DNA from: Yponomeuta sedellus
Lineage: Eukaryota > Arthropoda > Insecta > Lepidoptera > Yponomeutidae
Direction of reading: 5' to 3'
Assembly: GCA_934045075.1 (NCBI GenBank)
Contig: OW203744.1
Location: forward strand, 4,055,501 to 4,119,500
Length of the DNA: 64,000 nt
The position numbers and the translations under genes are program-made. Shown here piece by piece: positions 10,392-21,168 of this stretch; the first letter of the stretch is position 1; each line of letters starts with the position of its first letter. The notes under the pieces were generated by a model. It made no database searches. It was given only the letters and a program-made list of their open reading frames with translations, and was not told where the DNA came from.

Positions 10392-10620
10392 GATTTGCCT
10401 ATCATGCAATAAGTTCTAACCTCGGCTCAGTTGGGAGAGCGCTGGCACGGTTAGCCAAAGGTCCCGGGTTTGAATCCCGGCTGGAGACAAAAAAAACCTC
10501 AAGTCTTGGATGTTTACATGTTTGTGATGTCGCTGTTTCTGGTACCCACGAAACAGGGTATCCTAGTGTGGCACCAGAAGTAATGTATGTTACTTCTAGT
10601 CCTGTATGTAAAATGTTATT
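10392..10620 (+). mobile_element. Chimeric family D SINE with a family A segment in its head
   Basis: Family D normally runs ctaccatgcaagaggtcccgg. Here, after atcatgcaa, a family A segment (about 10424-10457, ggctcagttgggagagcgct onward) is inserted before aggtcccgggtttgaatccc. The D body follows: run of A, cttggatgtttacatg, acagggtatcctagtgtgg. The head therefore has two A-box-like regions and one B box. Confidence 0.75.
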
Positions 10621-10639
10621 TTTTTATTCTAAAATAAAA

Positions 10640-11110
10640 TCAATCCTTATTGTTTAGAATAGAAGCGGAACTACTTGTCATCTGTCAGATGAGCTAAAAA
10701 TAGCCCTCTTATTTTATCGCTTGTGAAACGTGTGATTTCCCAAAATTGTGTGGCAACTAGATTGCCGCGCTTATATCTTCGTGTGAAGTGCGAAATAAGT
10801 TCAGGGACGGATCCCAGAATTGACAGTGTTGTGGTCGGGCGACGGATCGCCCAAAATAGTAGACATATCTTTTAGTGAAAACATGGTGCCGTGAAAGTGC
10901 ACTGAAGGTAGGTAGCTTTCTGGGGAAAGAGCTCTTGGGATAGACGGAAAGTCTAGGGATCCCCAGACCTTAGTGCACCCATCCCGAACGGCGCCGGCTG
11001 CCAAGTCGAGAGGCGTCGACGAATACAGACTTTGTAAGTGCCTCGTTTTCTCATTAGTTTTAAGTATTAGTATTTAGGTGGGTTCTATACCCAGCACTGT
11101 CTTATCCTTA
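10640..11110. other. Unassigned sequence with a donor-like site
   Basis: Higher GC than its surroundings, with no repeat match elsewhere in the window. A consensus-like donor cttt-gtaagt occurs at about 11032-11040 but no upstream coding exon is convincing, and a reverse 67-codon frame is unsupported. Could be an untranslated exon or an LTR remnant. Confidence 0.3.
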
Positions 11111-11179
11111 TTCATTATAGAAACAAAAAGTTTACTCAATAAACATCAAAACCTTAAAGTTTTTTCATCATAATCAGAC

Positions 11180-11300
11180 GGTATCAGTTTGCTCCGGTCC
11201 ACAGTCCACAAAATACACATACCGATATTCGGCTCTCCTCTTCCAGTCATTGCCCACTGCTTCGCGAATGTAGTCTGGTCACAGGACGTCTTACGCTACG
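11180..11300 (-). repeat. Short repeat K
   Basis: The block ctcttccagtcattgcccac followed by gcttcgcgaatgt recurs at 32340-32397 in the same orientation. Non-coding. Confidence 0.5.
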
Positions 11301-11335
11301 TTTATTCTTCTCTAATTTTATTCAGACTACGCTTA

Positions 11336-11412
11336 CGTATGGCCTAACCTTCCTGCGATGCAGGAAGAGACCCGTGCCCCACCAGTGGGGATACAACAAT
11401 TGATATCGACGC
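11336..11412 (-). repeat. Family E fragment
   Basis: Reverse fragment from the E 5' end: aaccttcctgcgatgcagg, ccccaccagtggggatac. Confidence 0.55.
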
Positions 11413-11661
11413 TTACTGATAGCCTTCGTGACATTTCAACTATCCGCCATGTCAATGCCTATCTGTAAAGCTGATGCCGAAAAGTATGCAAATTTTATGT
11501 ATTTGGGACAAAGCTCAGTCGTAAAACCTTTTCTATCTCGTCCGTCATTGCTATACGGAAAAGTAGCAATGAATGTGGATTTTTTTGTCTAAAAAGACGC
11601 CAATACGATTCCTCTCACAAAGGAAGTTTGGTTTTAATTTTCAAATGACATGTCGTATGTA

Positions 11662-11766
11662 GTCGCCCATTGGCTCAATTGGTAAAGCGCTGGCACGGAT
11701 AACCAGAGGTTGCGGGTTCGAATCCCGGCATGGGTGAAATTTTTTGCCTCTAAATAGGTTTTAAAA
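11662..11766 (+). mobile_element. Minimal family A SINE with 12-bp TSD
   Basis: A 105-bp insertion flanked by exact ATGTCGTATGTA (11650-11661, 11767-11778). It starts at the 5' end of the tRNA-like domain (gtcgcccattggctcaattg: A box) and has the B box ggttcgaatcc. It ends only about 27 nt past the tRNA-like 3' end (cctctaaataggtttt). The anticodon-loop region (acggata) lacks U33, so this is a tRNA-derived SINE rather than a tRNA gene. It defines the core mobile unit of family A. Confidence 0.85.
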
Positions 11767-11811
11767 ATGTCGTATGTATCATTTTATCCGTTCTTAGATA
11801 AATTTGTATGA

Positions 11812-12176
11812 TGATACTAACTCTTGTATGTCTTCACTTCTGGGGCACGGGTCTCTTCATGCATCTCAGGAAGGTTAGGCCATACTCCACCACGAGGGCG
11901 AAGTCCCGGTTGATGGAGGAATGTAATTAAGACAGTGGCGGGCCTTACTGTCGGAAGTTATCAAGCCGCCCATAAGGCATCTGACATAGCTTAACGACTG
12001 TCATTACGTGGCAACCGGCACCAACGGCTTAAAGTGCCTTCCGAAGCACGGCACTCGTAAAAAATGCCACTAGTGCTACTTACGGAACGGTCACCGGTCC
12101 TGCACCTGACCCCGCCTGTTGTTGCTTAACTCAACTGATTGATTCCAATCAGTCGGTTCTAATCCATGAACGCTTC
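11812..12176 (+). mobile_element. Family E retroposon
   Basis: Near-complete, diverged copy: cttgtatgtcttcacttctg at the start, ccatgaacgcttccc at the end. Confidence 0.7.
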
Positions 12177-12492
12177 CCATGTACCAAACAAAAGTAAAAA
12201 AAACACTGTGTGTACAAATGAAGCGCCCACGAAAGTAGCTTTGGAGATCTCCATATGAGTGCAGTGATATGCAGAGAATTTAATTCCAAAGTTCACACAT
12301 TTTATAGCCCGCACCGGCTAGATTAATTCATGAAGGGCTCATGACCCCGTGTTCTAACTTTGACTTTTATTGCATTCGCAACAGAGTTGCTTTTGCTTTG
12401 TATTTAGGTTACAAAGTTGCACACGTCATGTTTCAGCATCTAGTAATGGCTTACGTTGAGAGATCCTGAGTTAAGGAATATAAATCATAATC

Positions 12493-12566
12493 CATACATA
12501 CATACATACATACATACATACATACATACATACATACATACATACATACATACATACATACATACA

Positions 12567-12599
<33 letters not shown>

Positions 12600-12650
12600 T
12601 CATAACGTCACGCCTTTATGCCAGAGGGGTTGGCAGAGACCAGGGAGTGC
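12493..12650 (-). repeat. CATA microsatellite on a family G LINE tail
   Basis: About 26 CATA repeats (12493-12596), then acgtcacgcctttatgcc and agagaccagggagtgccac. This is the reverse G 3' end with its terminal tetranucleotide tract greatly lengthened. Confidence 0.75.
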
Positions 12651-12874
12651 CACATAAAAATCATAACTTGTTTTATAATAGGTTTTTTTTTTTTCAAAAA
12701 GTCAACATCACAAATATTAATATCTGTGATAACAATTTTTTTCACTCATGAAAGAAGAGAATGCTGTTTAATTTGTTACGTAGAAATAGGCCCATTTTGA
12801 TTTGGAACCTATCCAAAATCAAGTTCTATAGAAATAATTTAAACGAAGTAACCAATCAATTAAATTAATTATGC

Positions 12875-13000
12875 AGCCAGTACAGTTCCCACTGTAGGGC
12901 ACAGGCCATCTCTCAGAGAAAGAGTATGGGCTGAATGACCACGCGTGCCCACCACGGATCGGCGATTTCAAGGGCTAGGTCTGTGACACCTCAGGTAGTT
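12875..13000 (-). mobile_element. Family C SINE body fragment
   Basis: Reverse fragment: agttcccactgtagggcac, agaaagagtatgggctg, cgcgtgcccaccacgg. Confidence 0.6.
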
Positions 13001-13018
13001 GATAACTCTGTTAATTAA

Positions 13019-13473
13019 TTACACTATTTTTATTTTTAATGCACTAACCCGTGCTAAGGAACAAATTTAAAAACCTATTTAGAGGCTAAAAATTTCACCC
13101 ATGCCGGGATTCGAACCCGCAACCTCTGGCTATCCGTACCAGCGCTCTACCAATTGAGCCAATGGGCGACTCACGGCATCAGTGAAATTTCGAACCTCTT
13201 TACAATATTCTCTGTATTACGTACAGGCAGCGACATCTGACTTAAGCAAATTGCATTACTTACAGCCCCGACTACCTACTTTGCAGTTAGGTTTAAGTCA
13301 GATGTCGCTGCCTGTACGTAATACAAAGAATATTGTAAAGAGGTTCGAAATTTCACTGATGCCGTGAGTCGCCCATTGGCTCAATTGGTAGAGCGCTGGT
13401 ACGGATAGCCAGAGGTTGCGGGTTCGAATCCCGGCATGGGTGAAATTTTTAGCCTCTAAATAGGCTTTTAAAT
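13019..13473. mobile_element. Family A SINE, long inverted insertion with 11-bp TSD
   Basis: Flanked by exact CTGTTAATTAA (13008-13018, 13474-13484). A reverse unit (tail, tRNA-like domain, linker) is followed by a forward unit. Arms 13070-13245 and 13293-13468 pair over about 176 bp with two mismatches seen, and the loop is 47 nt. Both arms carry a B box. The single TSD shows the head-to-head pair entered as one event. Confidence 0.85.
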
Positions 13474-13605
13474 CTGTTAATTAAGTTAAACTCTTTTTTA
13501 GAAGAATAAATATAGAGTTTCTTGTTAGTTTCTTCTCTATATAATCTATTTATTGTGTAACTAACAACTTTGACTTTCGTTAAGTAAACATTTTGTTTAT
13601 AATAC

Positions 13606-13737
13606 CGATATCAACCCCTGTATGTCTCCACTGCTGGGGTACGGGTCTCTTCCTGCATCGCAAGAAGGTTAGGCCATACTCCACCACGGGGGCCAAGTCC
13701 GGGTTGGTGGAGGATTGTAAGACAGTGGCGGGTTTAC
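13606..13737 (+). mobile_element. Family E 5' fragment
   Basis: First third of E (atcaacccctgtatgtctcc to gtaagacagtggcgggt). Confidence 0.65.
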
Positions 13738-13781
13738 AGTTACTATTTTGACTATGAATAAAAATATTTTTTTGATACTCA

Positions 13782-13910
13782 GGTGGCGCATGAGCTCGCG
13801 GAGATAGCCAGAGGTCGCGGGTTCGAATACCGGCATTGGGTGGAATTTTTACCCACTAAATACGTTTTTAAAATTGTCCTTAGCACGGGTTAGTGCTATA
13901 AAAATAATAT
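13782..13910 (+). mobile_element. Family A SINE, decayed
   Basis: Forward copy with B box ggttcgaatacc and tail ccttagcacgggttagtg. The A-box half is scrambled. Confidence 0.6.
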
Positions 13911-13920
13911 ACTCAGGTTT

Positions 13921-14025
13921 CATCCTGACCACGGCACCTGAAAAAGTGCCGAAACGTTGGAAAATTGTAAAAATGTAATAAACGAGCATAAATCCGTATA
14001 AAAACAGTTTAATTATGTCTACTGC
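13921..14025 (+). repeat. Repeat with a ggcac...gtgcc hairpin
   Basis: Contains ggcacctgaaaaagtgccg, a 5-bp stem with an 8-nt loop, then gaaacgttgg and aataaacgagcataaatccg. The same block lies inverted at 28778-28880. It resembles termini of Penelope-like elements, but I cannot confirm that. Confidence 0.45.
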
Positions 14026-14099
14026 TCGTGTTAACCTTAGAAAATACTACTCAGGTTTCCTCAAGGTGTTTTCCTTCAATTCAGCGTGCTTTAAATTGA

Positions 14100-14580
14100 A
14101 TTGCGCATTTTTTTAAACCCACCCCTTAGTTTTTTCTGCAGATACACTTCAATGACAAGCAAAATATTAGATATGCATTAGCAACAGTGACTTCGGAGCG
14201 CGCGGAGCCGGATTCTGTTTATGACCTGCGGAGCAACTTCCACGCGAACCCATTAAACTTTCAGCGAAACGCCAAACATGGTGTTCTAACTCATAACTAA
14301 GTTCTAATCTGAGCCGAAGCCTCCGAAGGAACTTCGATAATTTTCTAATGGCTAGTACCTGACGGTGATTTAGCGCCGCTCAGCTCACGTGGCAGTCACC
14401 TGTCACAGAATATTGATCGTAAATGTTAGTATTGTACTAGGAACGCTATTATTATACAATCCAAATTGTAGTTTTAAACTCGGTACAGACAGCGTAACCA
14501 ATCTAAACCAGTGGAAACTAGTTGCAACTGACACAAAGCAATTTTTTAAGGTAGGTAGCGTCGGATATTCACATATTTTT
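14100..14580. other. No feature recognised
   Basis: Unique-looking sequence. An 81-codon frame beginning at 14389 ends inside the following F element and is not supported. Confidence 0.4.
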
Positions 14581-14584
14581 CATT

Positions 14585-14835
14585 CGTCGTCGTCAGGCTA
14601 TACTAGTCCACTGCTGGACATAGCCCTACCCTAAAGAGCGCCACGTTGTGCTATCATAAGGGGTAATGCCCATAATCCCCACGCTGGGCATGCGGGTTGG
14701 GGATCGCAGTTCGGTGGAATTGTACTGCAGGGGGCGCTGCAGCCCACCCCCCGGTTTATGTCCCTTAGTCGCCTTTTACGACACCCACGGGAAGAATTGG
14801 TTTGGTGCTATTCTCTAGGCCGACACCACACAGCT
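14585..14835 (-). mobile_element. Family F retroposon
   Basis: Complete reverse copy from cgtcgtcgtcaggctatac to ggccgacaccacacagc. Confidence 0.75.
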
Positions 14836-14984
14836 TATATAAATTTTTCATTGGTACTATAATTATTTCATTCGTAACACTTTGATATTAAAAAAAAAAA
14901 ATCCATACAGTTCGTATTCCGTAAACGGTTCACACTTAGTGGCCGCTATGCCAATCAGATGACATTACTTTGCTGCTAATCTGT

Positions 14985-15902
14985 AATATAAAAATGAATC
15001 GCTGAATGTGTTGGTAAGCGCAAATCTCGAGAGCAGCTGAACGGATTCCGCTAATTCTTTTTCTAGACTAAACCTTGAAGTACGAGGATGGTTCTTACGG
15101 AGAGAAAAAAAAAATAAGAATCGACGGTAAGGCGGTACAAAGTACGCGCCGTCAGCTAGTCTTCTATAATACAAAAATGCTGAATGTGTTGGTAAGCGCA
15201 AATCTCGAGAGCAGCTGAACCGATTTCGCTGATTCTTTTTTAGAATATTCCTTGATCTACGAGGATGGTTCTTACGGAGAGAAAAAAAAATAAAAAATTA
15301 AGAATCGACTGTTAGGCCGCACGAAGTTCGCTGGGTCAGCTAGTGTATAATATAAAAATTAAACGCTGAATGTGTTGGTAAGCGCAAATCTCGAGAGCAG
15401 CTGAATGGATTTCGCTAATTCTTTTTTTAGACTATACCTTGAAGTACGAGGATGGTTCTTAAGGAGAGAAGAATAAAAAAAAATAAGAATCTACTGTTAG
15501 GCGGTACGAAGTTCGCGGCGTCAGCTAGTCTTCTATAATACAAAAATGCTGAATGTGTTGGTAAGCGCAAATCTCGAGAGCCTCTGAACCGATTTTCTTT
15601 CTTTATTACAATTCTTTTATTACACTATTCCTTGAAGTACGAGGATGGTTCTTACGGAGGGAAAAATAAAGTATCGACTACTAGGCCGTACGAAGTTCGC
15701 TGGGTCAGCTAGTGTATAATATAAAAATTAAACGCCGAATGTGTTGGTAAGCGCAAATCTCGAGAGCAGCTGAACCGATTTCGCTAATTCTTTTTTTAAA
15801 ATATTCCTTGAAGTACGCGTATGGTTCTTAAGGTAAGAAAATTTAAAAATATTAAAGAATCGACTGTGAGGCGGTATGAAATTCGCTGGGTCAACTAGTA
15901 AA
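14985..15902 (+). repeat. Five-unit tandem array ending in CTAGT
   Basis: Units start near 15001, 15179, 15365, 15548 and 15734 (gctgaatgtgttggtaagcg; spacing 178-186) and end tcagctagt or tcaactagt. Junctions alternate between ctagtcttctataata and ctagtgtataatata, so the array is a dimeric higher-order repeat. CTAG followed by T fits a Helitron 3' end, but no clear terminal hairpin was seen. Single copies lie inverted at 53566-53775 and 54853-54985. Confidence 0.7.
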
Positions 15903-16107
15903 TGATAACTTTGGACAGTTTCGTCACAGAATCTCGATTGGAAGTCAGCATGTTACTTGTCACACCATACTTGCGCAACCTGTATGGTTGCTACTGCTCT
16001 TTTAGCACTTAGGTGTTGTTGCTAACTGAGAGAGTATAGTACAATCTCGTACAAAATTCTATGGTTTAAATAAAAAAAAATGGCTTTATAAGATACTATT
16101 ATACAAT

Positions 16108-16228
16108 TTTTTTTATTTTTAATGCACTAACCCGTGCTAAGGACAATTTTAAAAACCTATTTAGAGGCTAAAAATTCCACCCATGCCGGGATACGAACCC
16201 GCGACCTGTGGCTATCCGTGCCAGCGCA
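16108..16228 (-). mobile_element. Family A SINE stopping at CCAG
   Basis: Reverse copy with full tail and B box that breaks off just after gctatccgtgccagcg, the anticodon-stem region where several other A copies also break. Confidence 0.7.
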
Positions 16229-16294
16229 TAATATATAAGATATTATATTTCAATTTACATCTTCAACAAGCGGATATCAAGTACTACATTACTT

Positions 16295-16690
16295 CGTTAT
16301 CAACCCTTGTATGTACCCACTGCTAGGGCACGGGTCTCTTCCTGCATCGCAGGAAGGTTAGGCCATACTCCACCACGGGGGCCAAGTCCGGGTTGGTGGA
16401 GGATTGTAAGACAGTGACGGGCCTTACTTTCAGAAGTTATCAAGGCCTCTGACTAAGCTTAACGACTGTCATTACAATGACAGCCGGCACCAACGGCCTA
16501 GCGTGCCTTGGGAAGAACGGAAGCGCTAGTAGTCACGGGACGGTCACTCATCCTGCACCTGACCGCGCCTGCTGTTGCTTACTCAAGTGATTGATTCCAA
16601 TCACTCGGTTCGCCTAGGCCACGAGCGCTTCTGCTCCTGACTAGGCTTAACGACTGTCATTGCATGACAGCCGGCACCAACGGCTTAACC
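16295..16690 (+). mobile_element. Family E retroposon with partial duplicate
   Basis: Near-complete copy to about 16631 (cacgagcgcttc). A second stretch from 16636 repeats ggcttaacgactgtcattg. Confidence 0.7.
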
Positions 16691-16965
16691 TCATAAGCCG
16701 TGGAGGTAACAGTTACTTCACGTATTCTAAAACTACGTAGAGTTTGAAGAACTTATTCTTCTTTTTGTCCAAAAAATGCTGAGGAAAATATTGGACCTGG
16801 AACAGTAAGTTTTCAGGACTTCCTACTAAATCATTAGGTGGGAATTAAGAAAGTTACTCGTGATGTCCTATTTCTAGGACGCCAGGGCTCAGGAGATTAA
16901 GGTGCCTAAAAACGTACGAAAGCACTCGATAACAAAATAATTAACGCTACCTTTGTTACCAACAG

Positions 16966-17121
16966 GATTACAACGATGACATCAGACAGGAGCAAATGCT
17001 GGAGATGCAGATCCTGTCGTCACAGACTGAGCAGTCGCGCCGCCTCACGCCGCCAGACTCGTCACACAGCGGCAGCGAGGAGACGCTGCCTCTCAGAGAC
17101 AACGGGGTGCTCAAACACAGG
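16966..17121 (+). CDS. Internal coding exon 1 (of six seen) of an unidentified gene
   Basis: Acceptor ccaacag before 16966, donor AGG-gtaact after 17121; 156 nt, phase 0 at both ends, 52 codons. The peptide starts DYNDDIRQEQMLEMQ, contains SSQTEQSRRLTPPDSSHSGS, and ends RDNGVLKHR: an acidic, Gln/Met-rich, helix-prone start followed by a Ser/Pro/Glu stretch. Marked GC rise over its surroundings and balanced codon use support real coding. There is no recognised domain; it reads like the cytoplasmic or disordered tail of a larger protein. The acceptor implies earlier exons, which I did not find within 1-16965. Confidence 0.8.
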
Positions 17122-17397
17122 GTAACTCATAGACTGGATAGGGCTTGACACGTCATGTTAATCAATCACTTTTGGATAGGGATGGGCAATGGCAGCCGGT
17201 GGCTACAGTATTGCATATCCAGCCTTTTGTTTGGAACTGTATCCGAATTCAAAGTAGGAAGTACCATGACGCTGAAAAATGTTTTCTGATATTTTGAATG
17301 TATAAGAGTCTGTCGCCCAATTGGTATAAACAATTAAAACAGTTTTCCGGCGCGTTTTTTTGTTTTCATATTTTTTTGTCTTTCTATTGTTTGTCGA

Positions 17398-17520
17398 TAT
17401 AATGTTCCACGGCAGGGCACAGGCCTTCTCTCGTAGAGAGAATATGGGTTTCCTTACGGTATTTTCCTTCACAGTTAGAGAGTGGTAATATTTCCGTAAC
17501 TTCAATGTACATAACTTAGA
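17398..17520 (-). mobile_element. Family C SINE fragment
   Basis: Reverse fragment: cagggcacaggccttctctc, then tttccttacggtattttcc and atgtacataacttagaaaac. The middle of the body is deleted. Confidence 0.6.
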
Positions 17521-17825
17521 AAACAAGAGGTACACTCAGGCAATGGAAATCGAACGTGTTTGTTTACGCTTAAAAAGATCTGATGCCCCATTTTATTCAA
17601 AGTTAAATATAATATATTATATGATAAAACGATATTATTTGTAAATCATGGTTAGAATGTAAAATCTGTCAACCTAAGTTCGACGTCACCCTGTAGTTTC
17701 ATTTGCCGTCGACAAATAAAGAGGAAGCTTTAAGCAAGCCGAGGTGTTCACATTACGTCAGCGCTTGAAAACGTCAATCCACGCGTGGTTTTTTTGTGCA
17801 CCTACTTCCTTCTCTAATGTATTAG

Positions 17826-17955
17826 TCCAGTTCATCTGAAGGTTGTCTGGAAGAGATCAGTTTTAGTGATAAGGCCGCCGTCTGTACCCTTAGGTTCAGA
17901 AATATCTGTGTGATTTCCATTTTTATATACAATAAAGTGTTCTCTATCTCTCTAT
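17826..17955 (+). mobile_element. Family H LINE tail
   Basis: ggttgtctggaagagatcag, gataaggccgccgtc, then tacaataaagtgttctctat. Confidence 0.65.
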
Positions 17956-17964
17956 TTAATTAAG

Positions 17965-18360
17965 CCTATGCTCTCTCTCCAAGAGAAGGCATGTGCCCTG
18001 CAGTGGGACCTTTATAGGTTACATAAGAAAAACACTACCCTCATGAGTTCAAAGCTCCTCTGCGAATTACATACATACATAACCTCACGCCTGTATCCCA
18101 GAGGGGTAGACAGAGACCAGGGACTGCCACTTGCCACGATCCTGACAGATCAACTTTGCTTCATCGACGTTCATAAGTCGTTGCATACACGCACGTCGGT
18201 TCCGGGTACTTTTTTGTCTTGCCCTTTGCTAATACATCCCCTATCTGGTCGATGTATGTCCGCCTGGGACGACCCTTACCAACCCTTCCACTCACATTCG
18301 CAATATATATATTTGTTTCGTCAATCTTTCTTCCTTCATCCTCTCCACATGTCCAGATCA
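17965..18360 (-). mobile_element. Family C fragment followed by family G LINE 3' end
   Basis: 17965-18030 is a forward C body end (agaaggcatgtgccctgcag). 18060-18360 is reverse G: on the minus strand it encodes [20 protein letters not shown], matching the plus-strand G fragment at 4464-4630. Confidence 0.65.
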
Positions 18361-18612
18361 ACCTCTGCGAATTGAATAATTAAAATGAGAAAAATTAAGA
18401 CCTTTACGAACCCAGACAATAACTTTTAATCCCCGGCCCTTTGAAACCCCGCAGGGCTATTCCAAAGCTCTATTTATTACTATTCGAAGCCTTATTTACG
18501 AATAGTCAAGGCTGTAACCGGTACCTAGAGGCAGCCGCCGATTAATTTTAACACGAGCCCAATGGAGCGGTTCCTGATCAGTCGTATATTCCGTCTTTGA
18601 TACACTCGGGTA

Positions 18613-18828
18613 CAGTCTGTTAGCTTTTAGAATATATCTCGGCTTCTATCGGATAGAATCGGATATATTCGTGTAATAGAAATATTGGATCTAATGCGAC
18701 ACATAACTTTTTAAAATAGTGAAGAAAAATTGTATGCAGAGCAAGAAGCAGTATTACACTCGTGTGCTTTCGGCGGAAACTGAAGCCTACTCTAGAGTCC
18801 GAGGTATATTCTAAAAGCTAACAGACTG
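18613..18828. mobile_element. Mariner-like MITE, 216 bp
   Basis: Ends CAGTCTGTTAGCTTTTAGAA and its inverse, flanked by TA (18611-18612, 18829-18830); inverted ends of about 30 bp. No transposase. A second copy at 9250-9856 carries insertions. Confidence 0.8.
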
Positions 18829-19084
18829 TAGTTTGTTCCTTGTTAATTTCTATTACAATAAGAATAGGAGTTTCACTGCGTGATCGAATCGGAATGAGGA
18901 GATCCTCATTAGAACCCGAGTTACTTGTATAGTTCGAAGAATTGGTCAGTTGAAGTGGCAGAGGGCGGGGCACATAGCAAATGTACCAAACTTGGGTAAT
19001 TTGTTCCTTGTTCATTTCTGTTAAATTAAGAATATGTAGATATAAGTGTAAATTTAAGTGCAGTCAGCGGCGTGAAAATTAAGT

Positions 19085-19370
19085 AACTGTTCAACCAGTG
19101 CATGCAAAGACTTATGAATGGCAGTCCCTGGTCTCTGTCTACCCCTCTGTGATACAGGCGTGAGGTTATGTATGTATGTTTACCCAGTAACAACGGTGGT
19201 AGCTCAGTAGGTAGAACAATGGACTCGCAAGCGAGAGACTCAGGTTCGATCCCCAGTGCGGGCAATGACCTTGTAAGTTACGTACATTTGCGAAATTGTA
19301 GTCGCAGTACCACACGCTAACTGTGAAGGAAATCATCGTGAGGGAAACCCGCGCCTTGGTTTGCTCCGCA
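19085..19370 (+). mobile_element. Family G tail then family C SINE
   Basis: 19085-19180 is a G tail (cagtccctggtctctgtc, gatacaggcgtgaggttatg). 19190-19370 is a C SINE with a good head: ggtagctcagtaggtagaac (A box) and ggttcgatcccc (B box). Confidence 0.7.
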
Positions 19371-19675
19371 CGTATTGACTAGTCTTTCCGGTGGGCTAGG
19401 CCGACTAAGCTGCCAAGATGGCATTGGTGCCGGCTAAGCCTACACCATCTAAAACCATGTCCCAGGCACGGCATAGGCGAGTGGTCCCTTCACCCAGTGT
19501 GAGGGAAGATGCCAGTTGATGCTGTATAAAGCATCCTATTACGTAGATGCAAAGGCCAAGGCTTACCACGGATTGGAGAAAAAGAAAAGAAAGTTTTCAG
19601 AGAGATATAAGCTTCCGAATTATTGCAAAGTTATTAATAACATAACATATAACATATTTGCATACAAGCACATAC

Positions 19676-19815
19676 ATTGCTTCTGCCCCCAACACTAGGA
19701 TACCCTGTATTGTGGGAACCAGAAACAAGACCTGTGCTTTTTTTTCCCTAGCCGAGATTCAAACCCGGGACTTCTTGCCTGGTAGGCAGACGCGCTACCG
19801 CTACGCCACTTAGGT
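19676..19815 (-). mobile_element. Family D SINE
   Basis: Reverse copy: aacactaggataccctgt, ccagaaacaagacctg, then cgagattcaaacccggg (B box complement) and ggtaggcagacgcgctaccg. Confidence 0.7.
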
Positions 19816-19934
19816 TGTCAAAATACTTACAAGATCAGTATCTTATTAGTTTAAACAACGAAATTGAACCTCAAATGTACTATAAAGAAATATTTTAAGA
19901 AGGATATATATATTTTCTTACTCATTAAGAGCCT

Positions 19935-20230
19935 CTTAGAGGTGGCAGCCTGGTGGGTAGAACAATGGATTCGGAAGCGAGAGCCCCAGGTTCGATTCCC
20001 AGTACAGGCAGGTACGACTTTGTTTTCTAAGTTATATTATCCTAGTATGGGGCCAGAAGCAATGTACCTACCATGCAAGAAGTCCCGGGTTCGAACCCCG
20101 GCTGGGGACAAAAAAAACCCCTGGTGTTGGATGTTTTCATGTTTGTGATGTCCTTGTTTCTGTTCCCACGAGACAGGGTATCCTAGTGTAGGGCCAGAAG
20201 CAATGTATGTTCTTGTTAAAAATTTTATAT
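19935..20230 (+). mobile_element. Family C head fused to family D SINE
   Basis: 19935-20035 is C (ggtgggtagaacaatgga, ggttcgattcc). From about 20036 it continues as D (tcccgggttcgaaccccgg, run of A, cagggtatcctagtgtag). Confidence 0.65.
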
Positions 20231-20674
20231 TATTAACGGAATTCTTGAATTTCGGAATTCAGAAACTGTCCCAATTAGAACTTGTATGTTGTATGTATTT
20301 ATGTATGTATGTGTGTATGTAAGGATTCTTTCTCTACAAGTACTTGTGGTAAACTGTACAGTACATGGTGCGCCCTTCTCATCCAGTGTGAATGTTAGTT
20401 AAAGGTCAACGCAATGAAGCAAGCCTCTGCTATTTACTGACGACGGTTTGATGGCTGTTCGGGTGCTTTCACACTGAAAGGTTATTAAGTAGCAGGCCTT
20501 ATATTTAGGAACTAAATGGACTGGACTTTTCTAATCAATTGTAATGAATAGGAGGTATTTTGATAGGAATTTTTGTGGACTTTCCGATTAGGCTTCTTTA
20601 GAAACCTTTGTTCGTAATTTGATGTAGTAGGTATTGAATCCTCGCCAAACTCAATAAACTCTGACCATATTTAT

Positions 20675-21168
20675 CCATTTACTAAGCATTCATTTATTTT
20701 GAAAAGGTTTTATCCATTTTGTTGAATATTCTTTTTTTAAAAGGAATATTCTTTCGTTTCCACCATTCATTTATTCTGAAAAGGTTTTATCCATATTGGT
20801 AAACATTCTTTTGTTTTCAGAAAAGGAACATTCCTTTTTTCCACCATTCATTTATTTTGAAAAGGTTTTATCCATTTTGTTGAATATTCTTTTTTTCAAA
20901 AGTAATGTTCCCTTTTTCCATCATTTATTAATTTTGAAAAGGTTTTATACATTTTGGTCAATATTCCGTTGTTTTTGGAAAGGAAACATTCCCTTTTTCC
21001 ACCATTCATTTATTTTGAAAAGGTTCCATCCATTTTGGTCAATATTCCCTTGTTTTCGGAAAAGGAATATTCCTTTTTCCACCATTCATTTATTTTGAAA
21101 AGGTTTTATCCATTTTGTAGAGTATTCCTTTGTTTTCAGAAAAGGAACATTCCTTCTTTTTCCACCAC
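20675..21168 (+). repeat. Six-unit tandem repeat, about 80 bp
   Basis: Units begin near 20687, 20764, 20845, 20922, 21003 and 21083 with cattcatttattttgaaaag and contain ggttttatccattttg. Open frames over it reflect the repeat, not a gene. Confidence 0.8.

Noticed and set aside
13370..13445. tRNA gene candidate with A and B boxes (and many similar sites)
   Set aside because: All belong to repeated families A-D with SINE tails and TSDs; family A lacks U33 in the anticodon loop and has mismatches in the T arm. None looks like an intact tRNA gene.
14985..15902. CRISPR-like spaced repeats
   Set aside because: Units are contiguous 180-bp repeats of a eukaryotic element, not short repeats with unique spacers.
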